This document shows, one piece after another, positions 19,722 to 29,606 of a stretch of 64,000 nt of DNA (positions are counted from its first letter, which is position 1; each line of letters begins with the position of its first letter). A program made the position numbers and the translations under genes. This DNA comes from Symmachiella macrocystis (GTDB taxonomy: Bacteria; Planctomycetota; Planctomycetia; Planctomycetales; Planctomycetaceae), in NCBI RefSeq assembly GCF_007860075.1, contig NZ_SJPP01000003.1, positions 620,001 through 684,000 of the forward strand, given 5' to 3'. Under the pieces are notes generated by a model. That model saw nothing but the letters and a program-made list of their open reading frames with translations, searched no databases and had not been told where the DNA came from.

Positions 19722-20612
19722 ATGAGTAATAATTCGCTGCTGCAAAGTTCCATTCCCGGTATGGAAGCCCACCGAGGCAAAGTTCGTGATGTGTACGAAT
19801 TTGGCGATAAACTGTTGTTCGTTGCCACCGACCGCATTTCCGCCTTCGACTGGGTTCTGCCCACCGGCATCCCCGACAAAGGCCGTGTGCTGACCCAAAT
19901 GAGCAAGGTATGGTTTGACCGCTTGGACGTGCGGAACCATCTGATCAGCATGGATATGGGGGACCTGGATCTGCCCGATGGCGTTGATGTCGAGTCACTG
20001 GACGGACGGAGCATGGTCGTGCTCAAGACCGAGGTGTTTCCGGTCGAATGTGTTGTCCGGGGCTACCTGTCAGGATCGGGCTGGAAGGAATACCAAGAAA
20101 CCGGCCGTGTCTGCGGCATTCAACTTCCCGCGGGAATGAAGGAAAGCGATAAACTCGCCGAACCGATCTTCACTCCCGCCACCAAGGAGACCAGCGGACA
20201 CGACATCAACATCTCATTTGAACAGATGTGCGAAATCATTCCGGCCGAGACATCGAAAAAGCTCCGTGATTTGAGCTTTCAGGTGTATCAATCAGGTGCG
20301 GACTATGCGGCGAAGGAAGGGATCATCATCGCCGATACGAAATTCGAGTTCGGTCATTTGGATGGGGAGATCATTCTCATCGACGAAGTCCTTACCCCCG
20401 ACAGCTCACGGTTTTGGCCGGTGGATCAATACGAACCGGGCAAGTCGCAACCCTCCTTCGATAAACAATTCGTGCGGGACCACTTGGTCGAATGTGGCTG
20501 GGACCGCAACAGCGAACCCCCCGCCCTGCCCGATGACATTGTCGCCAAAACGCGTGCGAAATACGTCGAGGCCTACGAAATATTGGCCAAAGGCGAATTC
20601 CCCTGGAAATAA
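19722..20612 (+). CDS. purC: Phosphoribosylaminoimidazole-succinocarboxamide synthase (SAICAR synthase)
   Basis: The protein has 296 residues, typical of the longer purC class. It catalyses ATP-dependent joining of CAIR and aspartate in purine synthesis, in the cytoplasm. Visible family blocks are [20 protein letters not shown] (about residues 14-33) with the substrate-binding [15 protein letters not shown] loop, the [17 protein letters not shown] block (about 108-124), and DTKFEFG followed by [15 protein letters not shown] (about 205-232). It stands alone between the HtrA run and aroC. Confidence 0.97.
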   Translation: MSNNSLLQSSIPGMEAHRGKVRDVYEFGDKLLFVATDRISAFDWVLPTGIPDKGRVLTQMSKVWFDRLDVRNHLISMDMGDLDLPDGVDVESLDGRSMVVLKTEVFPVECVVRGYLSGSGWKEYQETGRVCGIQLPAGMKESDKLAEPIFTPATKETSGHDINISFEQMCEIIPAETSKKLRDLSFQVYQSGADYAAKEGIIIADTKFEFGHLDGEIILIDEVLTPDSSRFWPVDQYEPGKSQPSFDKQFVRDHLVECGWDRNSEPPALPDDIVAKTRAKYVEAYEILAKGEFPWK

Positions 20613-20937
20613 TTCTGCACAGGAAGCTTTCCGGGAGGGCGAGGCTCCCGCCAAGCCGCATTTACCAAAACGCTAACCCTGGTTCTCAAAGACAGGGTGC
20701 TGCGGACGTCACCCTGCGGCGCTACGTGTCGTTGCCGAATATGGTACAATGCCGTATTCAAACATCCCCACAGGGTGCCACTGGCGGCTTGTCTGCCAGT
20801 GCGGTGACGAGGCGAGTCTACTTTCTACCTGGCAGCTAGCGACGTGCCGACTCCGGACAAACCGGCAGCGACATTCGCACGTCAGGCCAGTTGATTTCGC
20901 GTTGACGTATTCAGCCATATCACGATTCAGGGCGCAC
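20613..20937. other. purC-aroC intergenic region with palindromic elements
   Basis: No gene is seen here. Near 20630-20660 lies a GGGAG...CTCCC inverted element, and at 20779-20802 a 24-bp palindromic repeat. The open frame that runs through 20749-20937 into aroC has no protein character and is treated as leader. Confidence 0.55.
20779..20802 (+). repeat. 24-bp palindromic intergenic repeat, copy 2
   Basis: CACTGGC at 20779-20785 pairs with GCCAGTG at 20795-20801 around a GGCTTGTCT loop. It matches the element at 17485-17508 at 19 of 24 positions. The T-A pair at stem position 4 is G-C in the other copy. Confidence 0.65.
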
Positions 20938-22062
20938 ATGACGGGCAATTCCTTTGGACAGGCATTTCGGATCACCACCGCCGGCGAAAGCCACGGGCCA
21001 GGGAATGTCGTTATTATTGACGGCGTTCCGCCCGGGTTGGAGTTGTCGGTCGAGGACCTGATGGTCGATCTCGATCGCCGTCGTCCCGGACAAAGCAAAA
21101 TCGTTACTCAGCGCAACGAAGCCGATCTGCCGGAAATCCTCGCGGGTGTCTTTGAAGGGCACACCACCGGCACCAGCTTGGCGATCCTCATCCGTAATAC
21201 CGATCAGCGCAGCCGGGATTACAGTGACATCCAGGACAAATACCGTCCCGGCCACGCGGACTATACCTACGACGCGAAATACGGTTTTCGCGACTATCGC
21301 GGCGGAGGGCGTTCCAGCGCCCGCGAAACGACGGCCCGCGTCGCTGCCGGTGTTGTCGCCAAAAAATTAATCGCCGCTGCTTTCGGCGGACAGGTCGTCG
21401 GTTATGTTTCACAGGTTGGCGACATCCGCGCCGAGATTCCCGACCCGGCGGCGGTCACGCTCGATGCGGTCGAAAAACTTCCGGACGGGGAACCCAATAT
21501 CGTCCGCTGTCCCGATATTGCGGCAGCAACAAAGATGATCGAGCTGATCGAATCGGTCCGCAAGGAAGGGGATTCAATCGGCGGCGCGGGGGAAATTGTC
21601 GCTTCGGGGGTTCCGGCCGGATTGGGAGAACCGGTGTTTGACAAAATCAAAGCCGATCTCGCCAAAGCGCTCTTCAGTTTGCCGGCCGTACTGGGAGTGG
21701 AATACGGTATCGGCTTTGGCTGCGTCACGATGCGGGGTAGCAAGAACAACGATCTGTTCACCGCAGGCCCAGCCGGTCACGAAGCTGAGATTACGACCTC
21801 GTCGAATCGTCATGGCGGAATGTTGGGGGGGATCACCAGTGGCCTGCCCATCGTGTTGCGTGCCGCGGTGAAACCGACCAGCAGTTTGCCGATTGCTCAA
21901 TCGACCGTCACCCGTGACGGCCAACCGACCACGATTCAAACCAAGGGCCGCCACGACCCGTGTCTTTTACCACGGTTCATTCCCATGGCTGAGGCAATGG
22001 TCGCAATCGTACTCGCCGACCACTGGCTGCGCCACGCCGGGCAAAACTCACTCGACCTCTAG
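20938..22062 (+). CDS. aroC: Chorismate synthase
   Basis: The enzyme converts EPSP to chorismate with reduced FMN, the last step of the shikimate pathway. ATG 20938 gives 374 residues and places the family N-terminus correctly (SFGQAFRITTAGESHGPG). Further signatures are DLDRRRPGQSKIVTQRNE (about residues 44-61), the YRGGGRSSARETTARVAAG block (about 120-138) and the C-terminal RHDPCLLPRFIPMAEAM (about 338-354). The frame is open for 63 codons upstream, but that part contains an intergenic repeat and is not coding. Confidence 0.97.
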   Translation: MTGNSFGQAFRITTAGESHGPGNVVIIDGVPPGLELSVEDLMVDLDRRRPGQSKIVTQRNEADLPEILAGVFEGHTTGTSLAILIRNTDQRSRDYSDIQDKYRPGHADYTYDAKYGFRDYRGGGRSSARETTARVAAGVVAKKLIAAAFGGQVVGYVSQVGDIRAEIPDPAAVTLDAVEKLPDGEPNIVRCPDIAAATKMIELIESVRKEGDSIGGAGEIVASGVPAGLGEPVFDKIKADLAKALFSLPAVLGVEYGIGFGCVTMRGSKNNDLFTAGPAGHEAEITTSSNRHGGMLGGITSGLPIVLRAAVKPTSSLPIAQSTVTRDGQPTTIQTKGRHDPCLLPRFIPMAEAMVAIVLADHWLRHAGQNSLDL

Positions 22063-22070
22063 TGCCGTCA

Positions 22071-22088
22071 GGTGCGTCGCAACGCGCC
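22071..22088 (+). repeat. Gene-end palindromic repeat, copy 2
   Basis: GGTGCGTCGCAACGCGCC begins 8 bp after the aroC stop. The arms GGTGCG and CGCGCC pair fully if one G-T wobble is allowed. The sequence after it (TTTGTGTGTAGGACGGCTGT) also resembles what follows the copy at 60184. Confidence 0.6.
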
Positions 22089-22168
22089 TTTGTGTGTAGG
22101 ACGGCTGTTTCACCCAACCAAACCGACTCGGCATAGATTCGCCCGCTTGTCGGCTGGTGACCAAGGTC

Positions 22169-25100
22169 CTAGTTTTGCTCACCGAAGATCACGGTGGCGG
22201 TTTCGCGACTCAGTGGCTTTTTCATTTGGTCGCTTTGCACTTGCACATGCAGACGCGTATCGCCGGGGGCTTTTGCCTCAAGCAATAGATCAACAGAGAT
22301 ATGCTGGTTGGGAGCCAAATCGGCAATCGGGCTGAAGTCGATTTGTTGCTTGGTTTGCTGGTGCTCCAACGGTCCTTTGATGTTGACCATCTCCATTTCC
22401 TCGGGCAACAACGTCGAGACTAGCACGCCTGTTGCCGCTTCGGTGCCGCGATTTTGGATTTCGATGCGGTAGGAAACACGCTCTCCAATCACCACTGGTT
22501 GATCGGCCTGGGAGATTTTGATGTCCAACAGGGCGAATCCACGGATCGCCGTCTCAGTGGTTGTTGATCCAATTTGTCCCGACTCGCCGAAGACGCGAAT
22601 CACGCTTTCTTTGGTTCCCGGTGCTTCGGGCAGCAGCATGACGCTGACATCTTCGGATTCCTCTGCGGCAATCTGTTGGATATGCCAGGTCACGGTTTTC
22701 TTCTGAGGATCAAAATTGCCCCCTTGTGAGGCTTTGAGGAACTTCATGCCTTCGGGAATTTGTTCAACAACCACAAGATCGTTGACGGGCGATTTGGCTT
22801 TATTGCGGATTGAGTTGGTGAACGAAGTCGCGCGACGCAGCAAGCGGCTTTTCGGTCCCTCGCGACTGATTGAAATCCCTTGGTCCAGGATTTTCACTTC
22901 CGCCTCAGCTTTGATGGAGATATCCCCATCGGCTGTGACGATGGCTTGATTGACACCCGCACCAATTTCGGCGGCGGTGAGCGTCAATTGTACGTCGCGT
23001 GTTTGCCCACCTGCCAGATCGCCGATTTCGTATTCCAAATCTTTCCCGCCGGGATGCGTGAAGTGGCTCGGCAAAATGTCCCGCAGTACGACCTTTTTGG
23101 CAACCATCGTCCCCAAGTTGGTGACTTTGAATTGAAACACGACCGGTTTCCCCAGCGGCGCTTCTTTGGGCGCATTAATGGAGACCTTCAATTCCGGTTT
23201 TTGTACCACGGTCTGAGCGGCGACTTCCGCCACGAAATTAACGGTTGCGACGCTGCCAATCGGCCCTTCGGCAATCGGAATCACTCGGATCGAAATCTTG
23301 CGTTCCTGATTCGGCTGCAGCGTCCCAAACTTCCAGATCAGCTTTTTACCAACCAACTCGGCTTGGGGAATTGTGCCGGTCAATTTGGCGCCGCGGGGGA
23401 TTTCATCTTCCACAGTCACGTGCCCCGCGGGACTTTGCCCCACGTTTTTAATCAGAATCGAATAGATAAACGGCTTGCCCAACACGGCTGTGGGGGGCGA
23501 CTGTTTGTCGATGGTCAGTTGCGGCCGTTGCTCGCCTCGTGGTGAATCCGCGTCAATGGTCCCTTCGCCGATCACTTCCTCGTTCACGACATTCTCATCG
23601 GCCGCGGGCTGTGATTCGACGGCATCGGTATCGGTTGGTGAAACCTCCACTTTCGGTTCTTGCGCCGGCACTGTTTCTGTGGGTAACAATTCCGGTTCCG
23701 GTTCAGCGATCAATTCCGGCGTCGATTCTTCAGCGAGTTCTTCGGCCGGTTCTTCCAAAGTTTCAGTGAAAGTTTCTTCAACTTCAGGGATCAGGCCCGG
23801 CTCAGCAGCGGGAACGGTCACAGGTCCTTCGTCGCTGTCGGTCGCTTCCGTAGCGACTGGCTCGATTTCGTCGGTGAGCATTGCCTCAGGTTCAAGGACG
23901 TCCGTCTCAGGAAAACTCGGCAGCGGCGGCGTTTCGTTGTTAACCTCTTCCGCGGCCAATTCGCGTGCCTCAAACGGTTCTTCGGTGATGACGGCAGGTT
24001 CTTCCACGGCTGGAAGACTCTCGCTGAAATCGTCGGCCGACATCTCCTCCGGTTCAAAACTCGGCGGGTCTTCGGTGTATTCAAGGACCGTATCGCCAGC
24101 CGGTTCTTCCATTGCGGGCTCTTCGACAACAATTTCTTCGACAGTATCGTCTAGCGGAAGTTCAGTGAGTTCCGGCGACTCGGGAGAGGCCTCTGCAGCT
24201 TCGACCTCTTCCAACCCAGTTAAATCCGCTGGTTCGAATGGCTCAATCACCTCGACAGCGTTGTCATCCGCAAAATCATCAGCCAACGGAAGCAATTCTT
24301 CTGTGGGCTCTTCAAGTTCCGTTGCATCAAGCTGCACCTCGTCGAGCGGGGCATCCTCGTCCCCGGCAGTCGGCAGGCTGACATCGTCCGCAAACGGATC
24401 CGTTTCTTCGGATGCAAAATCGTACAACTCTGTTTCTACGGCCGGAACCGTTTCAACTACCGGTTCCTCAACTGAAGAGGTTTCAAACGGATCGATTTCG
24501 GTGATCGCTGTCTCGGTTTCAGCTTCAGTCGGCATAGCCAAAGGTTCGGTCGACTCGTCCACTAAAAAATCGTCACCCGTGGCCGGTAATTCCTCCGGCA
24601 CGATTTCTACAATCTCTTCTTCGTTGGAGAATTCCTCGGTGGCAGATTCATCAGTGGCGGCTTCTTCTGTGGATGCCGCAGCGGCCGCATCAAAAATTCC
24701 GATGGAGCTCTCCACTTCGGTCTCGTCAAACGCGGGGATTTCTTCAAGCGGTTCCACAACATCGGTATCGGCTGCGACTTCCGCCTCAGGTGGATCGTCC
24801 CACAACTCAGGTACGGTATTTTCTGCTTCGACGATGGTCTCGGCGGCGGGTTCCCCTTGTCCCGACAACGGAAGCCCTTCCTCACCCAGTGGTCGCGGTT
24901 CGACTGCCTCATCATCCCCGAAAGGATTCACTACTGGAACCGCTGCCCCCGTTTGGGCAAGATGCGGATACTCTTCGGAATTATCGTTGAGGTGCCCGAC
25001 ATGCGAGACTGCATCATCGGTTTTCTCATGCGGAGCCGCCGGGGATTGAGAATACCCGAGGAAGTCGTTTTCAGAATCGCCTTCTGACGACCCTTCTACT

Positions 25101-25228
25101 TTTGTGTCCTCATTTTCCGCAACGTCTTGAGGCGAATTGGCCATGTCCTCGCGAGCATGATCGATGACCAATAGACAGAGTGCGACAACGCCGGTAATAA
25201 CGGCGAGTTTCCACAAGGAACTTTGCAT
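22169..25228 (-). CDS. Membrane-anchored acidic protein with DUF11-type repeats
   Basis: The start is ATG 25228 with a strong Shine-Dalgarno (GGAAAGGAA), giving 1019 residues. One N-terminal membrane helix (about residues 8-25, AVITGVVALCLLVI) is followed by about 500 residues of very acidic Glu/Pro/Thr/Val-rich low complexity. The C-terminal 430 residues hold repeated DUF11/CARDB-like Ig domains, for example PPTAVLGKPFIYSILIKNVG, APLGKPVVFQFKVTNLGTM and QPVVIGERVSYRIEIQNRG. Such proteins are usually cell-surface or envelope structural components. It is convergent with aroC. The function is unknown. Confidence 0.85.
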   Translation of the reverse strand: MQSSLWKLAVITGVVALCLLVIDHAREDMANSPQDVAENEDTKVEGSSEGDSENDFLGYSQSPAAPHEKTDDAVSHVGHLNDNSEEYPHLAQTGAAVPVVNPFGDDEAVEPRPLGEEGLPLSGQGEPAAETIVEAENTVPELWDDPPEAEVAADTDVVEPLEEIPAFDETEVESSIGIFDAAAAASTEEAATDESATEEFSNEEEIVEIVPEELPATGDDFLVDESTEPLAMPTEAETETAITEIDPFETSSVEEPVVETVPAVETELYDFASEETDPFADDVSLPTAGDEDAPLDEVQLDATELEEPTEELLPLADDFADDNAVEVIEPFEPADLTGLEEVEAAEASPESPELTELPLDDTVEEIVVEEPAMEEPAGDTVLEYTEDPPSFEPEEMSADDFSESLPAVEEPAVITEEPFEARELAAEEVNNETPPLPSFPETDVLEPEAMLTDEIEPVATEATDSDEGPVTVPAAEPGLIPEVEETFTETLEEPAEELAEESTPELIAEPEPELLPTETVPAQEPKVEVSPTDTDAVESQPAADENVVNEEVIGEGTIDADSPRGEQRPQLTIDKQSPPTAVLGKPFIYSILIKNVGQSPAGHVTVEDEIPRGAKLTGTIPQAELVGKKLIWKFGTLQPNQERKISIRVIPIAEGPIGSVATVNFVAEVAAQTVVQKPELKVSINAPKEAPLGKPVVFQFKVTNLGTMVAKKVVLRDILPSHFTHPGGKDLEYEIGDLAGGQTRDVQLTLTAAEIGAGVNQAIVTADGDISIKAEAEVKILDQGISISREGPKSRLLRRATSFTNSIRNKAKSPVNDLVVVEQIPEGMKFLKASQGGNFDPQKKTVTWHIQQIAAEESEDVSVMLLPEAPGTKESVIRVFGESGQIGSTTTETAIRGFALLDIKISQADQPVVIGERVSYRIEIQNRGTEAATGVLVSTLLPEEMEMVNIKGPLEHQQTKQQIDFSPIADLAPNQHISVDLLLEAKAPGDTRLHVQVQSDQMKKPLSRETATVIFGEQN

Positions 25229-25451
25229 GGGATTCCTTTCCCGGTCGACAACGACGCTCTCGGAATAGAGAGCGGGGGGAATTTGAACGATGACTTTGAG
25301 CGCATCGCGACCCAGAATCCCGTCTTGGGGAACTCGACCACGATGCACGCTACGTTTCTTAGCAAATTCCCCCGAACCGTGAAAGGGGAGTTTGAGATAA
25401 GCGCGAGAAACCTACAGCGATTCACGGCATCTCGAAACAAACATGGGGCTT

Positions 25452-27551
25452 TCACTCATTTTTTTGATTCGTCTGCTTCTTCACGGGGATCAATTGCACG
25501 GCATCGATCACAACATATCCGTTGGTTCCCTGATTTGAGATGGTCACGCTTCCCGATTCCCCGGCTGCGAACTCGAAACGGCCGAGCGAATGAAATGCGC
25601 CGTTGCTGGGCGGCTTTCTCTGATTCAACGTCAGTGATTTTTCCCCGCCGGCACTTTTGACGACAACAGGGACGTTGCTGGCGCGGTTGGAATTGGGTGT
25701 ATAGGCAATGCGGACTTCATACGTTCCGCTGCGGGGAATCATCGGGCGAAACACTGCCAACATTTTGCCGTTCCGTTGATCCTGGTCATGCCGATAAGCG
25801 GTTCCCACAAATTCGCTGACCGATCTGCTCGGATTCCAAACGCCTGTCACCTCAGCATCTAAGTCGTCGACGACGATTCCCGGTAGCGTACTGGCATCAA
25901 TCGGCGGTTTACGTCGCGGACCGGTCCAGGCGAGAACCTGTCCATCGGCCAACAGTTTTTCTTTCAGCGCGTCGTAATCGATTTTCTGCACACTCACCTC
26001 TTGATCGATCGCCTGACAAGCCGCCGTTGCCGCCGACTGCCCCAAAACCATGAACACCGGTTCCATGCGAATCGATCCATAGGCGATGTGCGAAGCGGAG
26101 AGCGCGACCGGGGCCAATAGGTTGTCGCACTCGGCTTCCCGGGGTCGAATCGAACGATAGGAAATCGGATAGGGTGAAAATCCGCCGACTTGCACGTCCC
26201 CTTCATTGATCACCTTGCCGTCACGCACATAGCGCTGAATGTTGTGTGAATCCATGGTATAGGCGGCCAACCCGACCGCATCGTCGATGGTGCGCGTACC
26301 GATGCAATTTTTTTCGCTCATCACATAATCAGAAATCATGCGGCGGGCTTCACGGATGTAAAGTTGATGTGGCCAGTGATCGGTCTCCTTGAATTCATCC
26401 TTGGCCAATCCCCATGTTTGAAATTCCTGGCGAATTTCTGCGGGTACGCGAGGGTTGTTGGCCAGCGTCCACATCAGGCCTTGTTGATAGTCAAGATGCG
26501 CCTGAATGATCTCCGCCCGCTGCTGGTAGTCTCCATCGGGATAGTCGTAATTGGCGCCGATGTAGTCGGTCGAAATTGCGAAGTTGTTGTTCACATCGGT
26601 CTTGCGATTTGGCATCGGCGTCGGATGCCAAGGGACGCGATGATCGCCCGCTTCGAAATTGCGCAACAACAACTCATAATCCAACGGATCGTACCCGTCC
26701 GGCTTGGTCCATGGCACGCGGTTTTCCGGAATATCCGTGGTGCACATCCGGAAGCAATACGTCTGCACGCCACGATCCCCCGCCCCTTCCTGGCCGGGAC
26801 CATCATCGCGAATTCCCGGCAACAAGCCACTGCTGGGGTCTCCCGGTTTGACGTAGGGATCGACCGGTTTGACGAATTGATGATGGACCGCATTGCGAGT
26901 CTGCACGCCATTGAGTGTCTCGCCGTAGGTCGCATTGCTTTCGCGTCCCACGTGATAGGAGACGCCGGCTACGGCCAACAGGTCTCCCTCATAAGTCGCA
27001 TCGATGAATACGTCAGCGGCAACGCGCAGTCCGCTTTCCATCACGATGGTGTCAATGTGTGCGTCGGTTTTATGCACACCCTTTTGCAAATCCAGCCGCT
27101 CTTCGAAGAGCACGGGAATTTTGTATTCCGCCAGCCAATCATGAAATGTTTGCTCCGCGACGTGCGGCTCAAACGTCCACATTTCGGTTTCGTTTCCCTT
27201 GCGACGACTGCGAAACGATTCCCGCTTTTGCCAATTCCAGGACTCCGGCTGTGCGTAATGCGTCCCCAGTTTGCGATAGAATTCTCGTGACAATCCGCCA
27301 ATGGCCGTCTTATTGCCGATGTCGGTCGCTCCCAGTCCGCCGGCGGTCAATCCGCCCAAATGCCGACCCGGTTCAATGAGCAACACCGACTTGCCCATCC
27401 GCGCCGCCTGCACCGCAGCAACCACACCCCCCGATGTCCCGCCGTAGACGACAACATCGTACTTCTCCATCGGCGCCTCCACCGGAGCGTTTGCCCCGAT
27501 GAGCAATGTCGCAGCGAACAGCAATCCAACGATCCCAGTACCAATCTTCAT
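25452..27551 (-). CDS. Secreted FAD-dependent oxidoreductase with golvesin-like C-terminal domain
   Basis: The protein has 699 residues with a signal peptide (about 1-25). An FAD_oxidored-type domain (about 30-545) begins with the dinucleotide-binding VVVYGGTSGGVVAAVQAARMG and LIEPGRHLGGLTAGGL. The domain end LGQSAATAACQAID is typical of this planctomycete family. Residues about 560-695 resemble the golvesin/Xly carbohydrate-binding fold (YEVRIAYTPNSNRASNVPV and VVIDAVQLIPV). It lies 43 bp downstream of a paralogue on the same strand, and the two look like an operon. The substrate is unknown; a sugar-related role is suggested by the appended domain only. Confidence 0.88.
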   Translation of the reverse strand: MKIGTGIVGLLFAATLLIGANAPVEAPMEKYDVVVYGGTSGGVVAAVQAARMGKSVLLIEPGRHLGGLTAGGLGATDIGNKTAIGGLSREFYRKLGTHYAQPESWNWQKRESFRSRRKGNETEMWTFEPHVAEQTFHDWLAEYKIPVLFEERLDLQKGVHKTDAHIDTIVMESGLRVAADVFIDATYEGDLLAVAGVSYHVGRESNATYGETLNGVQTRNAVHHQFVKPVDPYVKPGDPSSGLLPGIRDDGPGQEGAGDRGVQTYCFRMCTTDIPENRVPWTKPDGYDPLDYELLLRNFEAGDHRVPWHPTPMPNRKTDVNNNFAISTDYIGANYDYPDGDYQQRAEIIQAHLDYQQGLMWTLANNPRVPAEIRQEFQTWGLAKDEFKETDHWPHQLYIREARRMISDYVMSEKNCIGTRTIDDAVGLAAYTMDSHNIQRYVRDGKVINEGDVQVGGFSPYPISYRSIRPREAECDNLLAPVALSASHIAYGSIRMEPVFMVLGQSAATAACQAIDQEVSVQKIDYDALKEKLLADGQVLAWTGPRRKPPIDASTLPGIVVDDLDAEVTGVWNPSRSVSEFVGTAYRHDQDQRNGKMLAVFRPMIPRSGTYEVRIAYTPNSNRASNVPVVVKSAGGEKSLTLNQRKPPSNGAFHSLGRFEFAAGESGSVTISNQGTNGYVVIDAVQLIPVKKQTNQKNE

Positions 27552-27593
27552 TTCGCGTATCTTTCCGTGTATTTTTCCCGTGTTAATCGGTGG

Positions 27594-29291
27594 CTATTTT
27601 TTTGTTTTCGGCAGAGGCCATGTTAGTATTTGGCCATCGGCGAGTAGTTGTTTTTTTAATTTTGTATAGTCGACTTGCCCAACGGTTACATCGTCGTCGA
27701 TGGCGATGCAGGCGGCGGTGGCTGCGGATTGGCTGGTGACCATCAATACCGGTTCCATGCGGATACTGCTGAAAGCGGTGTGGCTGGCGGAGAGTGCGAA
27801 GGTGACCAACAGGTTATTGCATTCCGCTGCTTTGGGGATGATCGCAGCATAGCCGATTTGGTACGGCCCAAAACCACCACGGCCGGTGGCGGTCTTGCCT
27901 TCGCGCGTCACGACGCCATCTTTGACGATCCGGCGAATTTCGTGCGTATCGGTCCCATACGATCCTAGTCCGATCGATTTTGGGGCAATCTTTCGTCCGA
28001 AGGTGTGATGCTCGGTCATCACAAAATTACTGACCATGCGACGGCCTTCGCGAATGTAGATCTGGTGCGGCCAACCGCCGTTGTCCGTAAATTCGTCCGG
28101 CGGCAAACCGAATCGCCGCATGTCGTTCCGGACTTTCTTTGGTACGCGGGGATCGTTTGCCAGAAAATGCAGTAGCCCGCGGTGATAGTTTTCGATCTGC
28201 TTGGCGATCACCACCCGCTCATCGTAGCTGGCTTCAGGCCAACCCCAATTCGCGCCGGGCAGGTTGCCGCCAAACGTGGCCGTATTGAAATCCCATTTGT
28301 CATGGGGAAGTGGATCGTGCTTGCTAAACCAGCGGAGGTCCATGTCGTCGCCATTGGCCAAACAAGCTTTGATGAACCGCGCCACTAACTCATAATGTTT
28401 TGCGTCGTATTCATGCGGTGGTTCGATTGGCAAGCGGTCGGCGGCGGTCGTCAGACAGAGCCGAAAACAATATGCCTGGATGCCGGGCGCCGGATCTCCC
28501 TGCACGCCCGGTTCACCAGCTTGCACCAACGGGAGCAGCCCGCTCGACGGATCGCCGGGAATGAGGTAGGGATCGAGCGGGAAATCGCGATCCCACGCCC
28601 CTTGCCCGCCCGCAACACGTCCATTGGCACCGGGCACTTTATGGTTCAAGCGCGGTTCGTACCCGGGGCTATAGTAGATGCCATTGAGTTTTTCGCCGTA
28701 CTTGGCGTTCCCTTCCCGCTGCAGCGTATACTCCACACCGGCGGCGGCCATCAAGTCGCCTTCATAGGTCGTATCTAAGAAGACCTTCCCACCGATCGCG
28801 CTGCCATCCTCAAAGATTAGTTCGTCAATCCGTGCGCCATTTTTGCGTACCTCTTTGAGCCGCAAGTTGCGCAGCACCGTCACCCCGGCTTCTCGCGCCA
28901 TGTCATCGAAAACGCGTTCGGCGACGTGCGGCTCAATCGAATAGGCTCCTCCGGTGGCGGGGCCTGAATGTCTCTTAAACGGTTGATCCCAGTTGAGTTC
29001 TTTTCCATAACGGGCAACCAGCCGGGTAAAATACTCACGGGTCACGCCGCCGATACTCCGTGGATCTCCGATGTCCACGGCGCTCAGACCGCCGGAGGTC
29101 ATGCCGCCGAGATGTGCGCCCGGTTCGATCAAGGCGACAGACTTCCCCATCCGCGCCGCCTGCACCGCCGCGATCACGCCCCCCGATGTCCCGCCATAAA
29201 CGACAACATCGTATTGAGCCAGCGGGGCTTCCGCAGCTGAGAGCGTTGTAGCCACCAGCAACAAACCGACAAACCAACCGCAGAGTTTCAT
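27594..29291 (-). CDS. Secreted FAD-dependent oxidoreductase
   Basis: ATG 29291 follows GAGGAAAG at 8 bp and opens a signal peptide, giving 565 residues. The FAD-binding start VVVYGGTSGGVIAAVQAARMG and the GAHLGGMTSGGL block are almost the same as in the downstream paralogue, and so is the end block MVTSQSAATAACIAID. It lacks the golvesin-like tail of the paralogue. Both belong to the FAD_oxidored (pfam12831-type) family frequent in Planctomycetota. The pair is probably a duplication with divergence in the middle part. Substrate unknown. Confidence 0.88.
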   Translation of the reverse strand: MKLCGWFVGLLLVATTLSAAEAPLAQYDVVVYGGTSGGVIAAVQAARMGKSVALIEPGAHLGGMTSGGLSAVDIGDPRSIGGVTREYFTRLVARYGKELNWDQPFKRHSGPATGGAYSIEPHVAERVFDDMAREAGVTVLRNLRLKEVRKNGARIDELIFEDGSAIGGKVFLDTTYEGDLMAAAGVEYTLQREGNAKYGEKLNGIYYSPGYEPRLNHKVPGANGRVAGGQGAWDRDFPLDPYLIPGDPSSGLLPLVQAGEPGVQGDPAPGIQAYCFRLCLTTAADRLPIEPPHEYDAKHYELVARFIKACLANGDDMDLRWFSKHDPLPHDKWDFNTATFGGNLPGANWGWPEASYDERVVIAKQIENYHRGLLHFLANDPRVPKKVRNDMRRFGLPPDEFTDNGGWPHQIYIREGRRMVSNFVMTEHHTFGRKIAPKSIGLGSYGTDTHEIRRIVKDGVVTREGKTATGRGGFGPYQIGYAAIIPKAAECNNLLVTFALSASHTAFSSIRMEPVLMVTSQSAATAACIAIDDDVTVGQVDYTKLKKQLLADGQILTWPLPKTKK

Positions 29292-29581
29292 GCTGCGAAC
29301 TTTCCTCAAAGCGAATCGAGATTCTCTGCGAACGCGCTGTTACATTTCGCGTTTGCTTTCGATCGCATTGTATCAGCCGTATATGAAGCGCGGCTACCAA
29401 GAGCGCGGGATTGACGTGTGCGAGCGGCGTCGAATTCCCACAGTAGCGGCAGCAAGGGACGGGCGGCCGAAATGGGAAAGCCTGTCACGCAAACTTGGGT
29501 TTTGGCAGCGATCAGTTTGCTGAGCCTAGGACGTTTGCTGCGTCCTATTCATTAGCGGCGTCTTTTATCCTATGCGAGAAA

Positions 29582-29600
29582 GGTGCGTCGCGGCGCACCC
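29582..29600 (-). repeat. Gene-end palindromic repeat, copy 3 (perfect palindrome)
   Basis: On the minus strand the sequence is GGGTGCGCCGCGACGCACC, with perfect GGTGCG/CGCACC arms. It begins 6 bp after the stop of the minus-strand HtrA gene, in the same orientation relative to the gene as the other copies. Confidence 0.65.
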
Positions 29601-29606
29601 TACGGG

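Noticed and set aside
20749-20937. N-terminal extension of chorismate synthase
   Set aside because: The frame is open, but the 63 extra residues are unlike the family and cover a palindromic intergenic repeat; the family start is at 20938.
23475-25049. Plus-strand Ser/Thr-rich open frame of 524 codons
   Set aside because: It lies antisense to the acidic DUF11-repeat gene, whose GAA/GAG codons give TTC/CTC and TCn-rich open frames on the other strand. It has no domain.
26364-27290. Plus-strand 308-codon open frame
   Set aside because: It lies fully inside the minus-strand FAD oxidoreductase gene, whose family motifs are clear.
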